Source of the DNA: Carya illinoinensis
Lineage: Eukaryota; Streptophyta; Magnoliopsida; Fagales; Juglandaceae
Reading direction: 5' to 3'
Assembly (NCBI RefSeq): GCF_018687715.1
Contig: NC_056765.1
Span: 28,196,254-28,260,253 of the forward strand
Length of the DNA stretch: 64,000 bases
The notes under the pieces are model-generated. The model had not been told where the DNA came from. It searched no databases and saw nothing but the letters and a program-made list of their open reading frames with translations. The position numbers and the translations under genes were made by a program. Below, piece after piece: positions 10,301 through 19,921 of this stretch; the stretch's first letter is position 1, and the number at the start of each line of letters is the position of its first letter.

Positions 10301-11177
10301 CTAGGAACTCCCGATGAATGGGTTTCTCACTCCAAACATCATCCAAAACAAGGAGAAATTTCCTCCCAATCAAATTCTTCTTTAGTGTATCTTGAAGCTG
10401 CTCTGGATCTTTAGTATAACAAGCTGACAAATTTGCTTGCTCTATAATTGATTTCTTTACCTTGGGCACATCAAATTCTTCTGAAGTACAAAACCATATT
10501 TTAAGGTCGAAATATTGTTTCACCCTATCATCATTGTATACCAGTTGAGCAAGGGTGGTCTTGCCGATTCCCCCCATGCCAAAAATGGCAATCAAACACA
10601 TTTCATTGCCTCCCCCATGAGAAGGGAGCAATAAGTCAATTACTTTTTTCTTGTCATCATCCCTACCAAAAGTGTCAGACTCTAGGACATAAGAAGTGGA
10701 CAACCTTTCTGGATTTTGTTTTCCTCCAACTCCCACTTGTAGACCCATATCAACCTTTTGTTTTGCCAAATCTTCTAGTTTAACAAGTACCTTTTTTATC
10801 TTTGGCTCTATATGATGGACAAAAGGATTAATGAAAGTACTAGAGATGCGGTTTCCTACCTTTCCTGCAGCGGATTGGAATTCAGCATCCAACTCGCATC
10901 GGAGGGCTTCAGTAGCAATCTCATCCAATATGTCTTCTGCATCATAGGCAACATCTTTCAACTCATCAATCCACTTTTTCACGTTAGGATTCGTAAATTG
11001 CTTGTCTTCTGCATCTTCCAGCACCATATTCATCGGCAACAATGCTATCTCCAACTTCTTTAAGAGTGCGTCGGTTGATTTTCGTCTGCAGATGAAATCA
11101 ACGACTCTTGGAGAAGCCATTTTATGGAATACCACTCCAAGGATGCCAGAGAGAAATGCCACTCCCACCTCGGTCAT
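7377..11177 (-). CDS. CC-NB-ARC-LRR disease-resistance protein (RPP13-like 1 type)
   Basis: This is an intracellular NLR immune receptor of 1266 residues in one uninterrupted frame. The start is set at 11175-11177 because MTEVGVAFLSGILGVVF matches the usual N-terminus of this family; the frame continues 49 codons upstream, but that part is hydrophobic and unlike NLRs. Order of domains: Rx-type coiled coil with an EDVID-like YDAEDILDEI (about residues 78-87); NB-ARC with P-loop GMGGIGKTT (200-208), kinase-2 FLLVLDDVW (274-282, its Trp marking the CC class), RNBS-B GSKILVTTR (302-310), GLPLA (367-371), RNBS-D CFAYCSIFP (424-432) and MHD (489-491); then LRRs from about residue 510 to near the end. 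All nucleotide-binding motifs look intact, so ADP/ATP switching is expected. The pathogen ligand cannot be inferred. A good donor at 7450 suggests an alternative spliced C-terminus. A truncated tandem copy lies downstream at 2.3-4.9 kb. Confidence 0.95.
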   Translation of the reverse strand: MTEVGVAFLSGILGVVFHKMASPRVVDFICRRKSTDALLKKLEIALLPMNMVLEDAEDKQFTNPNVKKWIDELKDVAYDAEDILDEIATEALRCELDAEFQSAAGKVGNRISSTFINPFVHHIEPKIKKVLVKLEDLAKQKVDMGLQVGVGGKQNPERLSTSYVLESDTFGRDDDKKKVIDLLLPSHGGGNEMCLIAIFGMGGIGKTTLAQLVYNDDRVKQYFDLKIWFCTSEEFDVPKVKKSIIEQANLSACYTKDPEQLQDTLKKNLIGRKFLLVLDDVWSEKPIHREFLGQLLQYGFQGSKILVTTRNESVALAMHAIATHHLMELSNADCWSIFEKHAFRDGSANADPKIKEIGTQIVKKCKGLPLAIKAIGDLLWSELDVEKWTKILKSDLWDLSLEETTILPALRLSYKYLPSYLKRCFAYCSIFPKDHIFKKDELVLLWMAEGFLHESKTEKMEEVGNRYFDTLVSRSLFQQSSENNLGFVMHDLVNDLAKYVSGQFGFTLEGDSSKEIMKMTRYLSYFGGSLDNFDKIEEDLYKAKHLRTFLKLGSSWGTEIKMPRAWCLRVLSLDGMKIIKLSDSISKMKHLRYLDFSSTKIKCLPNSVCNLCNLQTLKLSNCRCLDRLPRDMRKLKNLRHLEIDNTQALKKMPTQMGKLKYLQTLTKFIISKHNGSCIGELGKLINLRGKLSIWELQNVRSAEDALDAGLKDKDYLEELVLQWNPTNKFGICESQRGVLENLQPHENLKSLTINYYCGKGFPDWIAKLHSLSNISHMELRNCNYCGSLPPLGQLHFLNELYIDGFDGVVTVDTEFYGNSSLMKPFGRLKILALENMSNWESWFHLSTKNEIETFYPLEKLYIKNCPKLRGRLPVHLPSLAELDVIDCQHLEGSLLIDSFPVLTRIRINGNDNLESLVSLEQHEHDAIKGFNSCLQRLQIGKCFSLASLPRDGLLSKLKSLRINDCMKLEFPMHSPYSSLRLLCLMDCCDSLMSFPLGLFPNLDNILIKGCRNLQSLEQHEGYSVISYIKIRECPSFVSFPKGGLRAPKLETFSLENCESLRSMPDKMDQFLPSLSIMEIKDCPKIELFPEGGLPSALVKIDIRSCKRLIANWMVWGLQILPTLFWLQISGRESEDVESFPGKLLLPTTLTSLQINSFKNLKSLEKEGFQNLPSLVQLLINDCPKLKYMPEEGFLTSLRFLRIRKCPMLEKELERKKGKEWLKVAHVPNIWSDNRRIQGDERAGESPNLNAFELQNQFLTLKRYLLS

Positions 11178-11337
11178 GTTTTCTACTTTGGAATGAAAGA
11201 AATCAAGGGAAGTAAAAGAATGGCTTTTTGGCAAACAACAAAGCAATTCGATCAGGTAGCAGGCAATTAAGATAATTAAGGTGAGATTGCAAAGAGCCGA
11301 GCAGAGAGCAAAATGTGGTTGCAAGCAATATTTGGAG

Positions 11338-11415
11338 TTGTATATAAGAGCTGCTGATATATGGACGAATAGGTTTAGTTTCGTGGACCAACACCACCTG
11401 ATTGCACCTGGTCAA
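11338..11415 (-). promoter_or_regulatory. Possible core promoter of the NLR gene
   Basis: On the minus strand a TATA-like ctcttatataca lies at 11338-11349, about 160 bases before the chosen ATG. A W-box core TTGACC (plus-strand GGTCAA, 11410-11415) lies about 65 bases further upstream. W-boxes bind WRKY factors and are common upstream of defence genes. Both motifs are short and could be chance; there is no transcript-start evidence. Confidence 0.3.
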
Positions 11416-11499
11416 GGTAATGACACCTGTCATTTAAGAGCAATCATTATTGGACCCTCATCTCTTCTCAAAGTAAGGACTAATTTGGTCCATGTTATA

Positions 11500-11807
11500 T
11501 CTTATTATTAATGGAAAAAAAAAATGGGATAAAATTGTGAAATAATTGTCATTATATCATCGTTGTTCAGCTGAAAAATATTTTTTAGTTTTTTTTCAAA
11601 ACGTGAAATATTGGATTAGTGATCTCATTTTCTAAAATTATAATATAATAATATTATTATTTTTATCTACTTAGTTAATGCAATATTTATTTTTTAATAC
11701 ATTTTATTTTTATTTTCTTAATTTCCAACCATCTATATATTAAAATACATAAAATCCATCTATCAACTTAAACCAACTTTATTTTTAAATACAAAATATT
11801 AAAATAT
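11500..11807. other. AT-rich spacer
   Basis: AT-rich sequence with poly(A/T) runs upstream of the NLR promoter. No gene or element boundary was recognised. Confidence 0.5.
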
Positions 11808-13335
11808 AAACATAATATATTCACACAAGAATTAGAAATAATATAAAATTTCTTTGACTAAGCTACCGTAACTTAACACATTTATTGAGTTACTGTAGCT
11901 CATAATCAACTTTATATACTAATACTTAATCTAATGTGGAAGTTTTAAGGGACATATCAACTAAAGTTTAGCTAAAATTATAGGTGTTCTCGGCCACACA
12001 TAAGGGCTCCATTCCTACCACGCACGACATTTATGGGGCTGGCCAGCCACTTTGGTAGTTTCAAGATCGATATTCTGGCACACTCCTAGCATGGTGCATG
12101 TCCTTCATCCGCCACTACAGCCTCCTTGATCAATGTTTTTTTAGTTTTTTGTGTATTTTCTAATTTTTGTTTTATTGTATTTCTATTTTTTTTGTATTTC
12201 TATTTTGTTGTTTGTTGTAATTTATGTTTAGGTAAAAATAAATAAAAATAGGCTATTAGATTTGTTGTCTATAGCAAGTGATCCCTCTCCTCCTGTGGAA
12301 GATGAGGGTTGGGATACCCTCTCCTCTTTTGGAGAGTGAGGGATGGATATCTCTATTTATACAGAGTTGTGTTTTCTCAAACAAATCTAGATAGAAATTT
12401 CTGATGTTACAGAGTTTCGCATCTCATAAAATTTTGTCATTAGAGAGCTTATTGAAGTTAAGACAATACCCATCATAAAGAAATTTATGTGCGGGGAAGC
12501 CCCCAACAAATATGCAGTTTTGCTTGTAATCTGAGTTTTTTTCTATATTTATCCATCGCAGTTATAACAACTTCCTTCGTGAATAAAATGAAGAATATTT
12601 TCCATTAAAAAAAAAAGACTTACGTCACAATCCTTAGCTCCAAATTCTCAGTCTCTGAAGAAAATATCCCAACACTAATATCAATGATATTTCTATAAAT
12701 ATAAAATAGAATTTAAAATGAAAAAAAGACTGGAAATTCAAGTTGGGAATGGCCATCCTTTTCAGTGGGCAAAGCTCGCAAAGTGGTGGACGGAATAGTA
12801 ATACAGGCATTAAATTAGCTTGGGAGCGATAGGCGAACGAATCCTTGTTGAGCATCATTTTCTAATGCCAATGTGAAAGGACTCACTCCTTTTGGAAAAA
12901 TGTATTCAATGTCTCCATCTATCAATACTCCATTAATTAACTTTGACTTCAATTTCTTATTTCAATTTCATCTGTCCATTTCTTTTAAATTAGCTTTATA
13001 GTAAAGGAAGCACATAGCCACTTGGTATAAGGAGTTGTGCTTCCAAAATTATCTTTTGAGAGATGATATTTCAAGTATTAGAAAAATTTGAGTGGTCTAG
13101 CCTACGTTGCAAGATTACTAATTATTATTAAATGATTCTTTGTTTCTTTTGTATCCTTGAAACCAAATAGGAAAAAGTGGGTGTTTTCGTCAAATGTGAA
13201 TAAAGAAATTATAAATCATAGTTTTTAAATTGATTTTTTTTTTATAAGCAAATTGCATTAAATTAAAAGTGTAGGTACATGAAGAACGGGTGTTGTGTCC
13301 TGAACAAACTCCACATTATACATCTGATAAAATGG
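11808..13335. repeat. Dispersed module R, copy 1 (split by a retroelement)
   Basis: The parts 11808-12000 and 12618-13335 together match module R copy 2 (14290-14695, first part only) and copy 3 (46398-46826 plus 47630-48065). Shared landmarks are ttactgta..cattgagttactgta, ggtgttctcggccaca, acttacgtcacaatcc, and later aatgtattcaatgtctccatct and gcaaattgcattaaattaaa. A minus-strand frame of about 72 codons (12634-12858) recurs in each copy, but indels shift it, so coding status is doubtful. The bases 12001-12616 are an inserted retroelement tail. Confidence 0.7.
12001..12616 (+). mobile_element. Non-LTR retroelement, hairpin-tail family, copy B
   Basis: Its 3' half (about 12420-12616) matches the reverse complement of 40-200 and 17360-17520, and it ends in A10. 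The hairpin region is 12281-12365, with stems built on CCCTC..GAGGG and TCCTC..GGAGA. Comparison with the uninterrupted site in module R copy 2 shows that it separates ggccaca from acttacg and that about 7 bases were lost. No target duplication is visible. It is 5'-truncated and has no coding region. Confidence 0.65.
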
Positions 13336-13477
13336 AAGCGCTATTAATGGATTTATATATATATTTTTTTAATAATTAAGGATGTTTAAAAAATGCTTAG
13401 AGTAAAAATAAAAATATAAAATATAAAACTCATTTGTACAGTGTAGCCCAACAAATTCTCCTTATAAGATTATTTGG

Positions 13478-13892
13478 CAATGTTTTGAATACCGTACTGG
13501 TCAAAGCACTGAAATAAAATATTTCGATACTGGTACTATTTCGTGTACCGTTTTGAGATAATCGATATATGAATAAATATATATTCCAAAATAATAGTTT
13601 ATATATAAATAAATTATACATAAATATATATATATATAAATTATAAATAGTCTGGTCTGAATTGAGGGTAAAAAATGAGTTTGTAATTTGAAGAAATGAA
13701 AAAAATAATAAAAAAATAAAGTCCGAAATATCGGCCGGTACAGGCCAAAATATCAGCCGATACGACTGATATCGACTGGTACGATCAGTATTTGGATCGG
13801 TACGAAATAGGTAAAATAACTATATCGAACCAATGACCGATACGGTATATATCAGTTGTACCAGCCAGTACGATACGGTTTTTCAAACACTG
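13478..13892. mobile_element. hAT-like MITE (415 bp)
   Basis: The ends are related inverted repeats: CAATGTTTTGAATACCGTAC on the left and, reverse-complemented from the right, CAGTGTTTGAAAAACCGTAT. The flanking 8-mers TTATTTGG (13470-13477) and TTATTTAG (13893-13900) differ at one base, fitting an 8-bp hAT duplication. The interior is full of GGTAC/CCGATAC subterminal motifs and has no coding capacity. Confidence 0.75.
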
Positions 13893-14289
13893 TTATTTAG
13901 TTTTTTTTTTTTCATTCATTTTTTATAATCTTAAATATTTAAAAAAAATCAAAACATCATTATAAAATACTTCTTTAATCACTAAATATAACCTTAAACA
14001 TTTAAAAAATATCACAACATCGTTACAAAACACTTCTTTAATCACTAAATAAGAAAATAAAAATAATTGTATTGGAACCTCTCGATGGGAATCATAGGGA
14101 CAACTAGCATTATTCATGATCTAATAATACCTTTCCCAAGAAAAAAAAAAAAAAAAGATTTATCTATATAAAATTAAATTAAAACCTTTCCTGCACCAAC
14201 GGTCCATCCTTCTCCTCTTTCTATTGGTGCAGGGTTTTTGAGAGTTATCTGTAAGAATAATATGTTAACTTCAGTGTCAAATACAAAAG

Positions 14290-14695
14290 AATAATATATT
14301 AAAATATACACATAATATATTCACAAAAGAATGAGAAATAATATAAAATTCCTTTGACTTAGACTTTAGTTACTGTAACTTAATACATTCATTGAGTTAC
14401 TGTAACTTAATCGAAGTTTTAGAGGTGTTCTCGGCCACAGAAACCAACTTACGTCACAATCCTTAGCTCCAAATTCTGAGTCTCCAAAAAAGATATCTCA
14501 ACACTAATATCAATGATATTTCTATAAATAAATAAATAGAATTTAAAATGAAAAAAAAAATGGAAATTCAAGTTGGGAATGCTCGGTCCTTTTCGGTGGA
14601 CCAAGCTCGCAAGTGGTGGACGGAAAAGTAATACAAGCATTAAATTAGCTCGAGAGCGATAGGCCAATGTACAAATCCTTGTTGAGCATCATCAT
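14290..14695. repeat. Dispersed module R, copy 2 (partial)
   Basis: It matches the first part of module R (compare 11808-12000 with 12618-12850, and 46398-46800) and preserves the pre-insertion site ggccacagaaaccaacttacg that copy 1 lost to a retroelement. The minus-strand frame 14449-14667 is the counterpart of 12634-12858 and 46553-46771. Confidence 0.7.
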
Positions 14696-14949
14696 CTTTT
14701 CTTTTCTTTTTTTTCTTTATTTTTTATTGATAGTGAAACATTATTTCATTTAAACAAAATACCCTTGGATTAAAAATAAATAAAATCATAGGATAGATCG
14801 AATGAACTGATTGAATTGGACCATTCCGAATAGGATTAGACCAGACCGATTCTTAGGGAGTTTGATTCGGTCCAGAATAAGAAACTCCTAAACCGAACAG
14901 ATCCGATCTAATTTGCAAAACCTCCCAGACCAGATCAAACCCCCTAATA

Positions 14950-15735
14950 AAAGGTGAACAGCCACCCTTTATTAAAAGATTTGAAAAGAAAAAAAATAAG
15001 AGGGGTAGTAGTCTGACCACCCACCTCAACCCCAATCTTGGAGTTGTTGGGCTATTCTTTTGTTTTATTGCTAATCTTTATTTCTAAATTAAATTTCTTG
15101 ATATCAATAATTAAGATTTTTTTCTTCCTCTCTTTTTTCCCTTTCCATTGGGCATGATCAGTATGCTTCTCTGCTTACTTGATTAGCAATTTCTTTTTCT
15201 TCTAACGAAAACATGGCAACATCGTAACCATTCCTTAATTTATGTTCTATTTGAAATGGAAGGGCAAGATGAATTAAAACAAATTAGGCCAGTGGATCCT
15301 AGTACTCCCCCCTCAATAGGTCATGCTTATGTAATGTGGTTAACTAAAAGAATATATATTTTAACCAAGTTATTTCTTATCTGAATATATTAGATAGGCT
15401 CACCTTGGCCGTCGAGGTTGAAAACTTTGACCCAACTTTCTAGCATTCAATTAACGTTAGATTGTCAAGTGGGACAAAGAAAGGGAAATGTAACGCGGGT
15501 ATTACTTTTCTCTCTCCTTTGATAATTCTTTTATATATTAAAAGTCATCTTCCAATGGTAGATGAATTGTTAAAACTATCTATTAGTATTTTTTTTAAAC
15601 AAAATGTTATTATTTATTCATTCATTAAAAAAAAACTTATATCCATAATTAGATAGACGTAAAGATATTCTCATATGAACCATTTAGAGCTCTACTAGTA
15701 TATTATTAGACTGACTTGAATTTCACTGTTACTAA
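14950..15735. repeat. Upstream-type module A, copy 1
   Basis: It matches 39000-39740: aaaaggtgaa..gatttgaaaa, then ctaatctttatttctaaatt, the cttggccgtcgaggtt region at 15405, and the tcaagtgggacaaag/gaaatgtaac region at 15467-15495. No coding region was recognised. The segment 14700-14950, rich in GGTCCGAATCGG-like motifs, is probably another decayed repeat. Confidence 0.6.
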
Positions 15736-15949
15736 TAATCTCTATAGATAAGCGTCCAAGAAATAGCACTCGGCCTAAATAAAGACTCAACCTCATTTTT
15801 CATAAAAAGAAATGACTTAACTACTACGAACATAACGTCCAAAAGATGAATTTTTTATTATTATTATAATACAATAAGGAAAACAAGAACGAAAATTAAT
15901 TGATTATAATTTAGACCAACTTCGATAGACTTTAACGGCCATTGGGCTA

Positions 15950-16410
15950 TTCTTTTTTCTTTTTATTGGGCATGTTCAGTATCCTTTTGCTTACATGTTC
16001 CAACGCGTGAAGACTACACATGCATGTTTCATTTTGACCTTAAAATGGGTTAGAGGTGAAGTTGGTCTTGTACGTGAGCAGTGGGGGAAAGAAGGCTCTT
16101 CGAGTCAAATATTTAAAAATCCCCAAGGTTTGACGAATTAGACCCTTCCATAAACTTTTTTATTAATTTGTTGAGACGTGGATTAATGAAATCCACCACA
16201 ATTTATTTCTGTTCTCGATCTATTATTTCAATTAAAAAATAAAATAAAAACACAAACTTGAGGTACGGGCCGGGATGTCCAAATATCTGCTATTATTACT
16301 TGTTCGGCCCAAGGAGTTTGTTTTCCATTCACATCCTAAATTTCTAACGACGATTATGTCTTTAGTGCTCTCTCGGTGAGTCATATTGATTTTGAGTTTT
16401 GCAAAGTGCT
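15950..16410. repeat. Upstream-type module B, copy 1
   Basis: The caacgcgtgaagactaca stretch matches 34412-34430, upstream of a receptor-kinase pseudogene. The part from ccttaaaatgggttagaggt through the ttgtattccattcac-like region to the tcatattgattt string matches 38530-38760. The two matching blocks are separated at 34.5-38.5 kb by an LTR element. This suggests module B derives from receptor-kinase upstream DNA. Confidence 0.6.
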
Positions 16411-16784
16411 AGAGTCTGCCCCCATATATTATAAAAAGGAAAATGCTCGAAGGAGTTAATATTGATTGGGTTCAAACTAGGGGCCTAAAGATTAGGAGCC
16501 CAAGGCTTATATTTTGTAAAAAGAGTTATGAATTGTGGATAGACTCTAGCCCCCCTTTTTATTAGGGTGGATAAACCCTTGCATTGTGTATGTAAAATTT
16601 TTTTACTTTATAGAGTGGATTGGTATTTTTTATTTTTATTATTATTATTATTATTATTTATTTATCTAAGTTGTTTTGTTCTTTAAGAATTTTGGATTTG
16701 ATTGGCTAATGCATATGCTTATTTTTTGCTCTTTTTGCTAAAATGCGGATTTTGTTTATGCTTTAGAAAGCTGTAAATACAAAT

Positions 16785-16910
16785 AAAATAATAATTTCAT
16801 TTCAAATCCCAAGACAATAATAATATTAAAAAATAATATTCTAATAATATTTTATTTGACTTATAACTTTCATCTAAAATTACCTCATCTCACTATTCGA
16901 ACCACACCTA
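16785..16910. mobile_element. Degenerate MITE of the TCTCATCTCA/GTTTGG family
   Basis: The string tttcaaatcccaagacaataataatattaaa and the end acctcatctcactattcgaaccacacc parallel 52265-52380. Termini are eroded. Sequence 16980-17215 also looks like a decayed small element (atgagacccac..ttattt region). An ATT triplet tract lies at 16637-16662. The remaining bases to 17329 hold nothing recognised. Confidence 0.45.
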
Positions 16911-17346
16911 AAAGAACTAGATTAATTTGAATAAAAATATTGAGAATCTCTCTCCTGATTTTAATACTTAATCATTTGTAATTAATGATTTAAGATATGA
17001 TAAATAATATTTACAGTTTTAAGATTGACAAGTTTTACGTATTCTCTTTATAAAAAATAGGTAAATATGAGACCCACATTAAAAAATGTTTTTATCTTTT
17101 AAGAATAGATTCTATTTTTTTTTTTAAATAATGTGAAGAACTTACCTACTTATGTATCTAAGATTGTATCTAATATTATTTTTAAAATATTATTAATTTT
17201 ATTGAATTGATTGATGTCATATGCTAACAGTGGGCCTTCATTCCTTCACTCATTGGCTGTTGTATAGAAGGTAAAAAAACATGATTGAAAGTTTAAGAGC
17301 TGAACTACAAAAATGTAGCATTGGGAATTTTTCTTTATAAACTATT

Positions 17347-18865
17347 TTTTTTTTTTTTTTTTGAAGGGAAAAATGCATCTGCATTCATTAATAATCGAAG
17401 TTACAACTGTGACTTATCAATACAGGAGATCCGACTATAAGTCAACTAACGCAACTGCTCAGGAGCTTCCCCGTCAACAAATTTCTTTGTGACGGACATT
17501 GTCTAAACTTCTACACCTTCTCCCCTGACAGAAAGTCAAAAGAGAAGGCGCTCTGCCAAAACCAGAGCTGAAACAAACCTTCCTTCCGAAGAAGGGAGAT
17601 ACACACCCGCTCCATCCTCCCAAGGAGGAGGAGAATAACCAAACTCTCTCCTCCCAAGGAGGAAGAGTACTAACACCTACCTTCCTCCAAAAGAGGAGTA
17701 GGACTAACACCCACATTCCTCCAAAGAGGAGTGGGATATAAGCCTATTTTATTATTTATAAAAAACTAAGCAGATTTACTACAAAAAAACTAAGGGCTGG
17801 TAAAACAAAAAGCCCAGTCTGAAACTACAGGCCCTGCCCAAGTTAAAAAACCGGCCCATAGCCCAGCCTGAACTACAGGTCCTGCCCAAGATAACAATCC
17901 GGCCCATAGGGCCATGGGGGCCCAACCCGATTAGGGTTTCAACTCAAACACAAGCCGCCGCCACCCATCTTCCTCCCCACGAGCCTCTGCATCCTTCCCC
18001 CGTCCGGCCCCTGCTCAGCTCTTCATCCCTACAGGCTTCGACAGAAAGGTTTGGCCGCTCCATGGAGAATGCAACTTACTCCCTGCTCACGGATTACACC
18101 ACCGTCTCCGTCGCCCGGCCACAATCACTACGGCTAGATCAAACGGACACAGGGCCATAACCAAAGCCACATAAGGACGAAAACCAAACCTAGACTAAGC
18201 GGACACAGAGCCACCCAAGGCTTATTCCCAACCCCAGTCAAAACACCAGAACTAACCAGATCTAACAATCAAAACAAAAATAACGAAGAAACGAAAACCA
18301 TCAACACTGTGACACCTGATTTCCGCCACCAACCAGAAGAGAAAACACCATGAGAAGCTTCCGGCCTCCACCCCAACCCCTTTGAAACCTCCATGCAGCA
18401 CGGCTTGCACCCCGTAACCACCCTCTGTTTTCCATGGTAAAACAGAGATCCTTAACCCCGCGAGGAGCACCCCGAGCCAACAAGCAAAACCATCAATCCA
18501 GGAGCAAGACACCCGATTCAAACTCACGCCGTAACCCTTTGAGGAACATCCCACAGAAGACTATACAAAATAGTCAGGGATCTCGCCCAAAGCCGCAACC
18601 GAGAACCTCCCCCCCAACAGAAAAACTCTCCGCCCAACTGGGTGTAAAAAAGAAGAAAAGATCTCGGGTCACGGCCTCTGGTGGAAGCCTCCGGAGCCGA
18701 TCTTATTTCAGGAAAACAAACATCGAAAACAGAAAAGAAAACACAGAAACGGTTGGGAGGAGGGAGGGAGGAGCCGAAGCTCCACCTCCCTCGGACGGTT
18801 ACCTGGTTTCTTTTTCCTAGAGAGAGGATGGAGCTTCTCTCACTAAAACTCGAGAAAAAAGAAGA
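17347..18865 (-). mobile_element. Non-LTR retroelement, hairpin-tail family, copy C
   Basis: Read on the minus strand, it ends in a poly(A) tail (T-run at about 17345-17362). It is bounded by a perfect 17-bp duplication (tttctttataaactatt, 17330-17346 and 18866-18882). The 5' end reads gagagaagctcc..ctctctaggaaaaag, resembling the start of the LINE at 53608 (ctctctaggaaaagg), so it may be a LINE-derived non-autonomous element. The GC-rich 5' region is followed by a tail with five short hairpins. Open frames inside it (such as 18434-18820 plus and 18252-18554 minus) have no recognisable motifs and I do not call them genes. Confidence 0.85.
17578..17736 (-). repeat. Array of five short hairpins
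   Basis: Successive inverted repeats are built on CTTC..GAAG, CCTCC..GGAGG, CCTCC..GGAGG, CCTAC.TCCTC..GAGGAGTAGG and CCCAC.TCCTC..GAGGAGTGGG. The outer stems differ between units in a paired way (CCTAC/GTAGG against CCCAC/GTGGG), and copy A has CTCAC/GTGAG. This suggests selection on RNA secondary structure in the element's tail. Confidence 0.65.
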
Positions 18866-18882
18866 TTTCTTTATAAACTATT

Positions 18883-19808
18883 AAAAGTACAAATGAAATT
18901 CCTAATCTTATTCCAAAGTCTTGAATCCTAACAAATAGAAATTTTTAGAAAAAAAATAGCATTTTGTTTCTATTTTAACTTCTGATTGAATACTATTTTT
19001 CATAAAAGGAAACGGATTTATAACACTTATCATGCAAAAAATATAAGAACAGGAAAATGAAAGTAGTTGTGGCGGTTATCTTTCTGATGGGATTGTTGAA
19101 CGACTTCCTTATCAAAAGTTTAAAGGTCTAATGTCCTTTGATTGCATGTAGTGAAATAATTTTAAAATACGTAAAATATGTGGTATGAGATTATGAGTAG
19201 CATCTTTCTTTTTCTAAATATAGGCTATTTCTGAAAATTTTAGGTGAAAGATTAACATCATATAGAAGGGTATTATAGGCAGGGGTAGATCAGGTGCCTT
19301 CTACCCTTTTTAAGTGTTCTTTTTACTAAAATAATGTACAATATTAACATCCTATTTTCTTCTCAACCTACGTACTCATGCACGCAAATAGAATTTAGCA
19401 GCCTTCATAAGATGTTATAAAGTATAGAGTGGGAGAGATACAAATGTAAAATGAGTCCAATATCATTTACAAGACTCGTAAGTTTAGACGCAAACCCTAG
19501 AATATCCAAATCCCGAATGTTTACCATAATTATGGGTTAACAAGGGTCAAGGATCAAGGCTCTATTTTAAATTAAAATTTACCATACTAGTTATAAGCAA
19601 AGTAAATGATTCAAATTGACTTGAGGATATTATAAACTCCAAGATCAAGAGAAACGGTCACGAAGTAATGCTTTGAGAGATACAAACACCATGCATTACT
19701 AAATTGATTTGTTTCATGCATGCTCTGTTATGAATCTGAAACTTCTAGAGGGTAACAATCATTTTATAAAAAAATAAATATAAAATTTCTTCCATGTATG
19801 AAGTGCTT
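18883..19808. other. AT-rich spacer, nothing recognised
   Basis: No coding region, repeat pair or element end was recognised between the non-LTR copy and the LINE below. Confidence 0.5.
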
Positions 19809-19921
19809 AACTCCGGGAGATACAATACAAAATATAATACTTTCCATGGACTAAAAGAAAAAATCTGGAAGCATATGAATAGCTGGAAAAATTCCTTTCT
19901 ATCAACAGCCGGGAAAGAGAT

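Noticed and set aside
11178..11324. 49-codon upstream extension of the NLR frame
   Set aside because: It is hydrophobic and unlike NLR N-termini; MTEVGVAFLSG at the downstream ATG matches the family start.
18434..18820. 128-codon plus-strand frame (Arg/Lys/Pro-rich)
   Set aside because: It is antisense to the non-LTR element and probably a by-product of its GC-rich 5' region.
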